From an uncultured SAR116 cluster alpha proteobacterium (GTDB lineage Bacteria > Pseudomonadota > Alphaproteobacteria > Puniceispirillales > Puniceispirillaceae), in the NCBI GenBank assembly GCA_902623185.1, contig CACNSW010000014.1, positions 1 to 42,646 on the forward strand: a stretch of DNA of 42,646 nt. Direction: 5' to 3'. Shown piece after piece: positions 8,983-17,402 of this stretch; positions within the stretch are counted from its first letter, which is position 1, and each line of letters starts with the position of its first letter. Position numbers and translations under genes: made by a program. Under the pieces are notes generated by a model. It worked only from the letters and a program-made list of their open reading frames with translations. It searched no databases and was not told where the DNA came from.

Positions 8983-9819
8983 CTATTGGCTTTGTCTGCT
9001 AAGCAATTGTGTGACAATCAACAAGCCAGATGAAATTATGATTAAGACGGTCGATATTGCCGCAATAGTAGGATCAATCTGATCACGCAGTGCTAGGAAC
9101 ATGCTGCGGGTAATGGTCGAATTATCACCGCCCGCTACAAAAAGAGAAATAATAATTTCGTCAAACGAAGTGAGAAACGAAATCAGCGACGCGGAAATCA
9201 AAGAAAACTTGATTTGCGGCAGTGTGATCTCAATAAAGGCTCTAGGCCGGCTGGCGCCAAGTGAACGAGCAACCTTCTCTTGGTTCATGTCATAATTTTT
9301 CAACGCTGACATGACGATAATCAAAACAAGCGGCATAGCGACAAGTGAATGCCCTAAAACGAGGCCAATAATGCTATTCACCATTTTAAACTGAACGTAG
9401 AAATAGAAAAGCCCTATCGCCACCAAGATGATAGGCACCATCATCGGCGAGATCATGATCGGAAATAAAACAGCACGTAAGCGGCGTGTACTGTTGGTAA
9501 GCCCGTAGGCCGCTAATGTGCCAATAGGTGTCGCAACAAAAATTGTGAGAACAGCGACGAGCAAGGATGTTCGCGTTGCAGCCATCCAATCATTGAACCC
9601 GTTCTCCACCTTCCAAGAGAAAAAGTAATTTTCATACCACCGAAACGACCAGTCTTTGGGCGGAAATTCAAGATATTGACTGCTAGAGAAGGACATTGGT
9701 ATCACAACCAGCGACGGTACAATCAATAGGAATAAAATTATTGCTGAAAGAATATAAAGCCAAAGACGATCTTTCAGCTTGATCTGCGTTTCTGAGACAT
9801 TTTTGTTTAAAAATCCCAT
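8983..9819 (-). CDS. ABC transporter permease, PotC-like
   Basis: A 278-residue inner-membrane protein with about six hydrophobic segments. The first follows a short charged N-terminus (DRLWLYILSAIILFLLIVPS). The cytoplasmic EAA loop that contacts the ATPase is ARSLGASRPRAFIEITLPQI. Length and the SQYLEFPPKDWSFRWYENYF segment match PotC/PotI-type permeases of polyamine and related amine importers. It is the last gene of a four-gene minus-strand operon; its ATG is separated from the stop of the upstream permease by three bases, with CGGAG as ribosome site inside that gene. Confidence 0.9.
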   Translation of the reverse strand: MGFLNKNVSETQIKLKDRLWLYILSAIILFLLIVPSLVVIPMSFSSSQYLEFPPKDWSFRWYENYFFSWKVENGFNDWMAATRTSLLVAVLTIFVATPIGTLAAYGLTNSTRRLRAVLFPIMISPMMVPIILVAIGLFYFYVQFKMVNSIIGLVLGHSLVAMPLVLIIVMSALKNYDMNQEKVARSLGASRPRAFIEITLPQIKFSLISASLISFLTSFDEIIISLFVAGGDNSTITRSMFLALRDQIDPTIAAISTVLIIISSGLLIVTQLLSRQSQ

Positions 9820-9822
9820 GGC

Positions 9823-10710
9823 CTAACTCCGCTGGCCAAACTGATCAAATGAGACCAGTTTTGATGCGATTAATAATATCAGCATGGTGACAACCAGAAG
9901 CACAACGCCAAGCGCGCTAGCCGCACCCCAGCTAAAATAAAGCTCAATATTGCTCGATATTTTCATCGCAGCCATTATGACTTTGCCACCCCCTAATACC
10001 GCAGGCGTAACATAGAAACCAAGACATAGAACAAAAACAATCAGCAGGCCCGCAAGCAAGCCGGGGATGCTGAGCGGAAAAAACACCGTCCAAAACGCAC
10101 GTGTTGGCGTTGCACCAAGGCTAGACGCGGCCTTCACACAATGCGGATCAATCGCGCGCATATTGGCATAAAGTGGAAGAATCAGGAAAGGAAGCATGAT
10201 ATGAACCATACCAATAAGCGTACCAGAAGTGTTGTGCACAAATTTGATTGGTTCGCTTAGCAAGCCGAGATCAACAGCGACACTATTAACCAGCCCCTTT
10301 TTCTGAAGCAGAACAAGCCAAGCATAAGTTCTTACAAGAAGACTAGTCCAGAATGGGATCAACACGCCGATCATGCAAATATTGGCCCATTTTCGAGAAA
10401 TCTGAGACATGAAATAGGCAAGCGGATAGCCAAAAAGTGCACAAAAGAAAGTGGTTAGAATACTGATTTTGAAAGTTGTTATAAAAATGCGCAAATACGC
10501 TTTGGAATTAATCATTCGTTCATAGTTTTCAAACGAAAATGACCCATCTCTGCCAACAAACGACAAAAAGAACAACCAGCCGATCGGAATGATAATCATC
10601 GCTCCAACCAAAACTAAATAGGGCAACGTCAGGCCAAAAAAGGTATAGTGCTCACGCCGCGCTAGTTGTGTCAGTGCAGCCTGATTGAGGTTCTGCTCAA
10701 GCTCCACCAT
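9823..10710 (-). CDS. ABC transporter permease, PotB-like
   Basis: About 295 residues with six hydrophobic segments, starting LTLPYLVLVGAMIIIPIGWL. The EAA loop is ASSLGATPTRAFWTVFFPLS. It pairs with the PotC-like permease to form the membrane channel. A longer frame begins at 10740, but ATG 10710 gives the normal N-terminus (MVELEQNL). It overlaps the 3' end of the ATPase gene by 14 bases, a usual translational-coupling arrangement. The family's substrates are putrescine, spermidine and related cations or amine conjugates; the specificity lies in the binding protein. Confidence 0.9.
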   Translation of the reverse strand: MVELEQNLNQAALTQLARREHYTFFGLTLPYLVLVGAMIIIPIGWLFFLSFVGRDGSFSFENYERMINSKAYLRIFITTFKISILTTFFCALFGYPLAYFMSQISRKWANICMIGVLIPFWTSLLVRTYAWLVLLQKKGLVNSVAVDLGLLSEPIKFVHNTSGTLIGMVHIMLPFLILPLYANMRAIDPHCVKAASSLGATPTRAFWTVFFPLSIPGLLAGLLIVFVLCLGFYVTPAVLGGGKVIMAAMKISSNIELYFSWGAASALGVVLLVVTMLILLIASKLVSFDQFGQRS

Positions 10711-11791
10711 TGGTCGCTTCCACAAAATAACTGTCGACAATTTTTAGTCCAAGAACAATTTTTTCATCAACGCCCGGTAGCTCTCCCAAATTGGTGCTTC
10801 CATTAGGTAGCCTAATGCGGAGCGAACGGTCACCGTAATTTTGTGGATCTAGCTTAATGACCATCAGTTGGCTTTCACCCTGAAAGATCGAGTCTTTTAC
10901 CACACCCTCAAAATAATTAGCGTCACGCGCTCTTCTATTAGCAATAAATAGTTTTTCGGGTCGAACGACTAGCATAAAATCACCATCCTTCTTTAGTCTT
11001 TGGGTGCCCTTAAATTTTGCAGCACCGACCGTAGCGATTCCATTTTTGACTTTTGCTGGCAACAAGGTTGACTCACCGATAAAATCTGCAATGAACGCGT
11101 TGTTGGGTCGCCGATAAATCTCGTTTGGCGTGCCCAATTGCATCAGTTGCCCGTCATTAATGACAGCGATTCTATCTGACATTGTCAGCGCCTCTTTCTG
11201 GTCGTGGGTCACATAAACCGTTGTCATACTGAGACTGTCGTGAAGCTGGCGAAGTTCAATTTGCATTTCTTCGCGCAATTTTTTATCCAGAGCGGATAGA
11301 GGTTCGTCCATAAGCAAAATTTTTGGCTTAAAAACGATTGCCCGTGCAAGGGCAACACGCTGTTTCTGACCGCCAGACAATTCATCGATTCGACGATGTC
11401 CAAGCTCGTCAAGCTTTACAGTGGAAAGTGCATTTTCAACACTTATTCGCGTCTCTTCTTTGCTTACGCCGCGTAGTTTTTGAGGATAGCCAACATTCTC
11501 CGCAACATTCATGTGGGGGAATAGGGCATAATTCTGGAAAACCATACCAATACCACGCAGATGAGGTGGCTCAAAAACAACCTCTTTCTCACCAAATTTA
11601 ACGCTGCCATAATCAGGGCTAGTAAAGCCGGCAAGTACCATAAGCAATGTCGTCTTGCCGGATCCAGACGGCCCGAGCAATGTAAGAAACTCACCCGACG
11701 TGACCTCGAGGCTAACCTCCTTGAGTGCGTGAAAATCTCCGTAGCTTTTTGTCACATCTTCGATGGAAATATTTAGTGAACTGTCGTTCAT
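10697..11791 (-). CDS. ABC transporter ATP-binding protein, PotA-like
   Basis: The 364 residues contain a complete ATPase domain: Walker A GPSGSGKTT at 40-48, Q-loop FQNY near 85-88, signature LSGGQ at 138-142, Walker B ILLMDEP with the D-loop SALD, and the switch His in THDQKEA. The part after about residue 235 is a TOBE-type regulatory domain, as in PotA/CysA/MalK-type ATPases. It energises import by the two downstream permeases and is separated from the upstream binding-protein gene by about 100 bases containing a hairpin, which may lower its expression relative to the binding protein. Confidence 0.92.
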   Translation of the reverse strand: MNDSSLNISIEDVTKSYGDFHALKEVSLEVTSGEFLTLLGPSGSGKTTLLMVLAGFTSPDYGSVKFGEKEVVFEPPHLRGIGMVFQNYALFPHMNVAENVGYPQKLRGVSKEETRISVENALSTVKLDELGHRRIDELSGGQKQRVALARAIVFKPKILLMDEPLSALDKKLREEMQIELRQLHDSLSMTTVYVTHDQKEALTMSDRIAVINDGQLMQLGTPNEIYRRPNNAFIADFIGESTLLPAKVKNGIATVGAAKFKGTQRLKKDGDFMLVVRPEKLFIANRRARDANYFEGVVKDSIFQGESQLMVIKLDPQNYGDRSLRIRLPNGSTNLGELPGVDEKIVLGLKIVDSYFVEATNGGA

Positions 11792-11858
11792 TGGTCACAT
11801 CACCGCTTAAATTTTAAAGTCATATATAAGCTTTATACAAATCCTAAAAACAAAGGCA

Positions 11859-11882
11859 TTGGAGGGCACATTTACCCTCCAA
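11859..11882 (-). terminator. Hairpin with U-rich tail between binding-protein and ATPase genes
   Basis: TTGGAGGG and CCCTCCAA form a perfect 8-bp stem around an 8-base loop. On the transcribed (minus) strand the stem is followed by TGCC and then TTTGTTTTT. It lies 12 bases after the binding-protein stop. This is the usual place for a partial terminator or mRNA-stabilising hairpin that keeps the binding protein in excess over the membrane parts. Confidence 0.7.
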
Positions 11883-11893
11883 CTCATAATGAT

Positions 11894-12955
11894 CTATTCG
11901 GTCATCATTTCAGTATATTTCTCAGCTGCGATTGTTCTCCATTTAGCATACCAATCCGTCCTGAGTGTCATCTGATGCTTGGCGTTGTCTGGATGTGAGG
12001 GCATTTGACGTGCTCTAGAATCCTCCATTAAATTAAGTTCATAGACCAATTTGTTTGTTGGTCCATAGGTGATATATTTAGCAAACTCGGCCATGTATTC
12101 AGGCTTCATCATCTCGGCGATATATTTCATCGCTAGATCTTTGTTTTTTACACCCTTTGGAATTCCGTAGCCTTCCCAATCCATAATGCCTGTTTTCCAA
12201 TCATAAGAAACCTTTGCACCGTCCAGTTTGGCGACGTCAAAACGCCCGTTCCATCCAGTTGTCATGTCAACCTCACCGTCTTTCATGAGCTGCGCATGCT
12301 GCGCACCAGATGTCCACCATACTGCTATGTGAGGTTTTATAGATCTGATTTTATCTAGGGCACGATCAATACCTTCTTCACTATCTAATACTTTATAAAT
12401 GTCTTCTTTTGCAACACCGTCTGCAAGCAACGCTGCCTCAAGTTGAGAGTCTACCTTTGCGCGCATTGCGCGGGTGCCAGGAAATTTTTCAACATCGAAA
12501 AAATCAGCCCATGAACGTGGTCCATTATCTCCATAGGTTTCAGTGTTCCATGCCGCCACAACTGAAAAAATATCCGCGCCTGCACAATAGTCACTATACA
12601 TCCCTGGTAGGTGATTACTTACGTCAATTACTGAGTAATCAAGTTTCTCCAGAATACCCTCTGCCCCACCAGAAGCACATCCTCCAGCGCCGCTGGAGAA
12701 AATGTCAAACTTGTCTGCGCCAGATTTAACCATTAACTTGACGTCAGAAATCCCGCCGTAGGTGTCTTCTTTTACGGTAATTCCCATAGCCTGCGCGGCA
12801 GGCTGAAAAATGCCAACCGATTGACCTTTTTGGTAAGCGCCACCCCAAGAAACTATGCGGAGCGTGTCCTCAGCGAGGCTAGCTGTTGAAAAACTTGCAA
12901 GACCGAACGATGCGGCTGCAATAACAGCTGTTTTAAACATAAAAATCGACTTCAT
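11894..12955 (-). CDS. Periplasmic solute-binding protein of polyamine-type ABC transporter (PotD-like)
   Basis: About 353 residues. The signal peptide begins MKSIFMFKTAVIAAASFGLA and probably ends after ASLA, giving a mature start EDTLRIVSWGGAYQKGQ, typical of family 1 binding proteins of the Pot group. Conserved features follow: DIFSSGAGG, SWADFFDVEKFPG, TGWNGRFD and GYGIPKGVKN. ATG 12955 has an excellent GGAGGAAAAA site; the in-frame ATG at 12967 overlaps that site and is not used. It opens the four-gene import operon and is divergent from an FAD amine oxidase. The ligand is probably an amine or small cationic compound, but could also be an opine-like or amino-acid derivative. Confidence 0.9.
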   Translation of the reverse strand: MKSIFMFKTAVIAAASFGLASFSTASLAEDTLRIVSWGGAYQKGQSVGIFQPAAQAMGITVKEDTYGGISDVKLMVKSGADKFDIFSSGAGGCASGGAEGILEKLDYSVIDVSNHLPGMYSDYCAGADIFSVVAAWNTETYGDNGPRSWADFFDVEKFPGTRAMRAKVDSQLEAALLADGVAKEDIYKVLDSEEGIDRALDKIRSIKPHIAVWWTSGAQHAQLMKDGEVDMTTGWNGRFDVAKLDGAKVSYDWKTGIMDWEGYGIPKGVKNKDLAMKYIAEMMKPEYMAEFAKYITYGPTNKLVYELNLMEDSRARQMPSHPDNAKHQMTLRTDWYAKWRTIAAEKYTEMMTE

Positions 12956-13091
12956 TTTTTCCTCCATATCGGTAATTATGAAATTAACGGTAAACAGAGT
13001 CTATGCTTTTGGTAAAGGTTTCATTTAACTTAGGCCGCTACATTGAGTTTCTAATCTAACCAGTATCTGAGAGATTTTGGACTAAAAATTT

Positions 13092-14426
13092 ATGCCAAAA
13101 AGTGTTGAAACTGGTGAAAAAAGCAAAAAACAAGCCGCGGGTAATGTCTACTGGCATGAGGGACTTGGTGCCCTAGCGCCGACAATTGAAGTTCCAATGA
13201 ATAAGGTAGATGTAGCGGTGATTGGCGCTGGATACACCGGGCTTCAAGTGGCTATCGCTACCGCGCGTGCGGGTCGTTTAACTCAAGTTATCGACATGCA
13301 CGAGTTAGGTTGGGGTTGTAGCACACGAAATGGTGGTCAAATCAGCCCAAGCATCAAACCCTCGCTCTCAGTCCTTGCCCGAAGACATGGTGCAGAAAAA
13401 GCCTCAGCGATTCGTAAAGAGGGGTATCGCTCACTCGACTGGATTGGCTCCTTCATCACGAAAGAAAGAATATTTTGCGACTATCAACGGTGTGGCAGAT
13501 TTCATGCCGCGCACACACCTGCACATTTTGATACTCTCGTCAGTGACACAAGAAAACTTGCCCGTGAGGAAGGTCTAAATTTTGAGATAATATCCCGAGA
13601 TACACAACATTCAGAACTAGGCACAGACGCGTACTTTGGAGGTGTTGTACTCAAACAGCACGCATCACTAAATCCCGCAAAATATTATAGAGGACTTCTT
13701 GCTCTTGCATCAAAAGTGGGGGTTGAAATCACGGATGTGTGCCCGGCTATTAACATAACACGCGAAGGCAGGGGGTTTGTTGTCTCCACGCCTAAAGGTG
13801 ACATTTGGGCAGAAAATGTGGTAATAGCCACTAACGGATACTCAAGTGGTTTAGTGCCTTGGCTCCAGAGAAGAATTATCCCTATCGGCACATATATGAT
13901 TGCGACTGACCTGCTACCGAAGGCCTTGATGGACAAATTGTTTCCCACGGATCGTGTAGTAAGTGACACCTGCAAAGTCGTTTATTACTATCGTCCGTCA
14001 CCAGATCGTAGCCGCATTCTTTTTGGTGGTCGAGTGTCGGCAGATGAGACAGACCCTGCGATTAGCGCGCCACTGCTACATCGTGACATGTGTCGTATTT
14101 TCCCTGAGCTTGCGGATTATGGTTATACACACTCCTGGACAGGTACAGTTGCATTTACCTTCGACACTCATGCACATATTGGACAACATAATGGCCTTCA
14201 TTATGCATTAGGCTACTGCGGGTCTGGAGTTGGCATGGCAAGCTACCTTGGGTATCGTCTCGGGCAACAGCTTGTGGGTGATCCAAAAGGCGCAACGGCG
14301 TTTGACAATTTGCCATTCCCAGCCCGCCCACTGTATTTTGGTAAACCTTGGTTTTTACCGTCCATCGTAAGATGGTATCGTTTCCGCGACCAATGGCAAA
14401 TCCGCCGCGCAGCGACTTACATTTAG
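13092..14426 (+). CDS. FAD-dependent amine/amino acid oxidoreductase (DAO family, PuuB-like)
   Basis: 444 residues. A leader with a YWHEGL segment precedes the FAD-binding motif DVAVIGAGYTGLQVA (GxGxxG at 45-50). Further family features are WGCSTRNGGQISPS (FAD contact), VIATNGYSS, and a C-terminal HYALGYCGSGVGMASYLG FAD-binding stretch. This layout matches glycine/D-amino acid and gamma-glutamylputrescine oxidases, which oxidise an amine to an imine and then an aldehyde or keto product. The gene is divergent from the PotD-like gene, which fits oxidation of the imported amine. The ribosome site is weak; an internal ATG at residue 36 is less likely because the leader is typical for the family. 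Substrate not provable from sequence. Confidence 0.85.
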   Translation: MPKSVETGEKSKKQAAGNVYWHEGLGALAPTIEVPMNKVDVAVIGAGYTGLQVAIATARAGRLTQVIDMHELGWGCSTRNGGQISPSIKPSLSVLARRHGAEKASAIRKEGYRSLDWIGSFITKERIFCDYQRCGRFHAAHTPAHFDTLVSDTRKLAREEGLNFEIISRDTQHSELGTDAYFGGVVLKQHASLNPAKYYRGLLALASKVGVEITDVCPAINITREGRGFVVSTPKGDIWAENVVIATNGYSSGLVPWLQRRIIPIGTYMIATDLLPKALMDKLFPTDRVVSDTCKVVYYYRPSPDRSRILFGGRVSADETDPAISAPLLHRDMCRIFPELADYGYTHSWTGTVAFTFDTHAHIGQHNGLHYALGYCGSGVGMASYLGYRLGQQLVGDPKGATAFDNLPFPARPLYFGKPWFLPSIVRWYRFRDQWQIRRAATYI

Positions 14427-14947
14427 TTTTTTGAGTTGATGTGAAAAATTCAGTGCTTTAAAGGTTTTTTTACATTGCTTCTGGCATTAACATAGTTCTG
14501 CAAGGCAGAAGAATATCACTGACACACAGCGGCATATTCGTAAGTCAGGCTTGTTCAGACGATTTAAGAAAGGCCAAATTTGATTATTATATTTTATCAT
14601 AATGCTCAATAATTTAGATCTCCTAATTATGACTGACAAGAAAATAACAATGAGGTTACCAATTTGCCTTTATATGGCACACCTATTGGATAGAAGATTG
14701 GGTCGGTATCAAAGTCTATGACTTTTGATATTTGTTGGCCAACGTTCTGCGTTGTTTATATGTGATTCAATGCAATTTATAACCAGAAGTACCAGTGTTG
14801 TAGAAAACTAATGTCTCAATAATTAAACCTAATACTAGCGCACTGAAAAACCTATTTCTGTCAGAAATGCCTCTACTAACGAAGAGTGGTTTGCCCAAGT
14901 AGTAAACGAACACGAAGGTCAAAGCTGTCATTGGATTGTCCCTCGAG
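14427..14947 (+). other. Gene-poor stretch with one possible coding remnant
   Basis: No convincing full gene is seen over these 521 bases. An open stretch of 39 codons (14839-14958, plus strand, no start codon) reads RTEKPISVRNASTNEEWFAQ and continues to a stop that overlaps the 3' end of the next minus-strand gene by 11 bases. Its composition looks coding, so it may be the tail of a decayed gene. Confidence 0.4.
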
Positions 14948-15094
14948 TTAACGGTTAAGAATCAATAGCAGGCCAAACATAACAATCATAAGGCCAAAAA
15001 ACCAATAACGACCTACAATATTTCTGGTCTGTGGTTTTGGTGCGATTGCATTTGTGAATAGGAACTTTAACTTCTCCCTAGTTTCTTCAGTCAT
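14948..15094 (-). CDS. Small membrane protein (48 residues)
   Basis: A short gene easily missed by length cut-offs. The product starts MTEETREKLKFLFTNAIAPK, has a basic turn (NIVGRYW) and ends in one transmembrane helix, WFFGLMIVMFGLLLILN. The charged, soluble N-terminus followed by a single helix with an NR tail suggests a tail-anchored inner-membrane protein. AAGGAG lies upstream of the ATG at a somewhat long spacing (about 11 bases). Family not recognised. It stands alone in the gene-poor region. Confidence 0.6.
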   Translation of the reverse strand: MTEETREKLKFLFTNAIAPKPQTRNIVGRYWFFGLMIVMFGLLLILNR

Positions 15095-16513
15095 TTCCGC
15101 TTTTTGCTCCTTGCGTTAACGATTACCCTATGTATGGGCCAAAAAGCATGATTACTCAGAGGTAAATTGACGCGTTTACAAATGTCCACTGTCGGTGTTT
15201 CCTCTCGACAAATGCTATGTTTATCAGCACACCTATAACATCTAACGCAAACTACATCGTGAATGATATAAACAAGTCATTATCGTACAAGAAGTGTGGC
15301 TAAGATGAAGTGCGGCATTACGCCTCGTGACATAACATCCTCATTCACACGCATATTGGAGACCGGTTTGTAGCAACTCACCTCCTTAATTCTTTATGGT
15401 GTTTGCTTAGTTTCGTCTCGTATTTTTTTAAAATGGGGATTTTCAAATGAGCGCGCCTCATCGGCGCAGCCATTATGCCGCATTGCTTGTTTGGTTTTTC
15501 AGGTTCAATGTTGTTTAGTCGGACAGCCGTAGAAAGACTGCGCTACCCTCCCCCTAGTTCAGTTGCTGTCCGACAGCCAAAACCACTATGTCGTTTTGTC
15601 ACATGGTCAGATTAAAAATCGTCATGCATCTTCGTATCAGCCTTTCAGGTGTACGTTTTGTACGGGGGAGCCTGGAAGGTTTTTGATTCCTCTAGCTGGA
15701 TGTCTATCGATAAAGCGCGTGATCGTATTCAGTCAGTCACCTAACCAAACCAGTTGACACCTCGGTTGTGGTAAGCTGTAAATCCATTGCCGGATGGACA
15801 GACTATGTCATCGGTCTGTTATGAGCTTTGTAAGACAGATGCTTTCTCAAATAAAAACCAAGACAACTGTGTCAACTGTGCCGCTTTCAATTTATTGTTT
15901 GAATGACCCTTACAAAAAAGGTTGGTCGGCGATGTGGCAAGATGCGTATTACCTCCCCAAACGTATGCAACTGATGTCCGATGAGTTTTTGGTGTTGAAC
16001 TGAAAAAACAACCCAAATGGTTAAACCGACATAGTCGAAGTTTTCTTATCAGTGAAAGCGTGAGATGAGGTAAAAATTGTTGAGTTCAATAGACCTCTGT
16101 TGAACATATCCATGTGTTACCTAAGCAACTGCCATTTTATCCTTGACAGTAAAATGCTATCTAGCTTGCCAATCACCCCGTAAATGACTCTCTCATCCTA
16201 GATCTAGGAACGTAAAAGGGAGTTAGCTTTAACTTACAGGTCTCACGCTATAACCTAGTTTTCGGTATATGTTGTATCACAAACCATAAACAAAGATTAT
16301 TTTTCCAGTGCCTTACATTAAGATAGAGTATAAGCGTATCAAATGTAGCTTGATAAAAAAGCTAGTCATCTGGTCTACTTTATATTTATTGGTTTGCTAA
16401 AATAACCGATGTCCTCGTCATCTTCTTTGGCGATGTCCAATCATCCAGTTGTGTCCTCCAGTAAGCTAAACTTGGACAAAGTCACGGTACTAAATGCCAG
16501 TGTGCTTAAGTTC
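15095..16513 (+). other. Long gene-poor stretch with short coding-like fragments
   Basis: No full gene could be supported here. Three fragments look as if they were once coding. At about 15614-15748 a plus-strand frame without a start reads YGGAWKVFDSSSWMSIDKAR. At about 15839-15913 another reads DAFSNKNQDNCVNCAAFNLL. Just after it in a second frame comes NDPYKKGWSAMWQDAYYLPK (within a 69-codon open frame, 15794-16003). The last two could be one small gene split by a frameshift. An inverted repeat at 15518-15574 is listed separately. 16004-16513 shows nothing but AT-rich sequence. Confidence 0.4.
15518..15574. repeat. Inverted repeat with 10-bp perfect arms
   Basis: GTCGGACAGC at 15518-15527 is matched by GCTGTCCGAC at 15565-15574, leaving a 37-base loop that itself holds a GTAG/CTAC pair. 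There is no T-run after either arm. It could be a structured RNA, a remnant of a mobile element end, or a protein-binding site. No flanking gene explains it. Confidence 0.5.
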
Positions 16514-16951
16514 CTAAGACACATTTATCCAACCACTTTTAATTTGCCATTGGACTCCATGCAGCGAATTAACAAAGTCAATCAAAATAGAACGTTCAAC
16601 AGCAAAATCACCTTGCAACCAGTAATCCAAAACCAAACACAACTCCCAATCTCCTTTTAGCTTATCAAGTTTGAGGTTTATGCCCTCAATGGTTCGATCT
16701 ATTGGCGTAAATAACGATACGTTGATGGCGCCACAATCAACAGGATTGCCATTTCTATCCAACGGGTAATTTTGTGCTATGAGTTCACGAAGATCAGCTC
16801 GCCTTAAATCAGACCCAGTTAGTCTGAAAAATACATTCACCTGGTATTTCCAGGACCAATTACCATCAGCTATGGCAGCCTCAGCTCCTTTTAATTGTGC
16901 TGGGTTAGGTCTAATTGGTGTCTTTTTGTAAAACGTAATAACCTTACCCAT
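16514..16951 (-). CDS. Hypothetical protein (145 residues)
   Basis: Not recognised. The protein reads as a compact soluble domain with regular alternation of hydrophobic and charged residues: MGKVITFYKKTPIRPNPAQ at the start, WSWKYQVNVFFRLTGSDLRR near 33-52, and WELCLVLDYWLQGDF near 102-116. GGAACAAAA before the ATG is a modest ribosome site. Amino-acid use is normal for a real gene and unlike the overlapping plus-strand frame. It is one of the few intact genes in the gene-poor 14.4-19.5 kb region. Confidence 0.6.
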   Translation of the reverse strand: MGKVITFYKKTPIRPNPAQLKGAEAAIADGNWSWKYQVNVFFRLTGSDLRRADLRELIAQNYPLDRNGNPVDCGAINVSLFTPIDRTIEGINLKLDKLKGDWELCLVLDYWLQGDFAVERSILIDFVNSLHGVQWQIKSGWINVS

Positions 16952-17207
16952 TTTTGTTCCAATTAAAGCAGACCAGCATAGCTAATAAATATTATCAAAT
17001 GTTAAGTTTTGCGAAAACTAGTGAGTTAAATCTTTTTTTGCATGGATATGAAGGCAATCAAACGTTAACGATTTCCAATTTATGGTATTTGGACATGTAG
17101 ATTAGTGATGCAAACTTTGCATCGCATTAAGCAAAAATAAGCATTAGCTACCATCTACTACAGCACCCATTTATCTTAAATAAATCCCATGAAGTGAGGA
17201 TATAGTA

Positions 17208-17402
17208 ATGTTTGTCGCTAGTTTAGTCATTTGTAGCATGATCGAGAGCCAATGTATGGCAATTTCAACAAAGGTACGATTTGAAGAAATTGTAGACTGC
17301 AAAATCGCAATGAATGAAATGATGGGTGGTGTTAGGAAGGAATTTCCTCAATTCCAAATTCACGATGCGCGTTGCGAGAGATTGCCAGGTTTATCGATTT
17401 AG
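17208..17402 (+). CDS. Small Cys-containing protein (64 residues), possibly secreted
   Basis: The ATG has a good ribosome site (GTGAGGATATAGTA before it). A short hydrophobic start, MFVASLVICSMIESQCMAIS, is followed by VRFEEIVDCKIAMNEMMGG and a C-terminal HDARCERLPG. The spacing of cysteines and the pattern of a hydrophobic lead, a CxA segment, a charged helix and a late Cys recall a group of small alphaproteobacterial proteins of unknown function. Isolated; no operon partner. Confidence 0.5.
   Translation: MFVASLVICSMIESQCMAISTKVRFEEIVDCKIAMNEMMGGVRKEFPQFQIHDARCERLPGLSI

Noticed and set aside
16409-16660. Plus-strand open frame of 83 codons
   Set aside because: It lies opposite the better-composed minus-strand gene 16514-16951, is Ser/Asn-rich and has no ribosome site.
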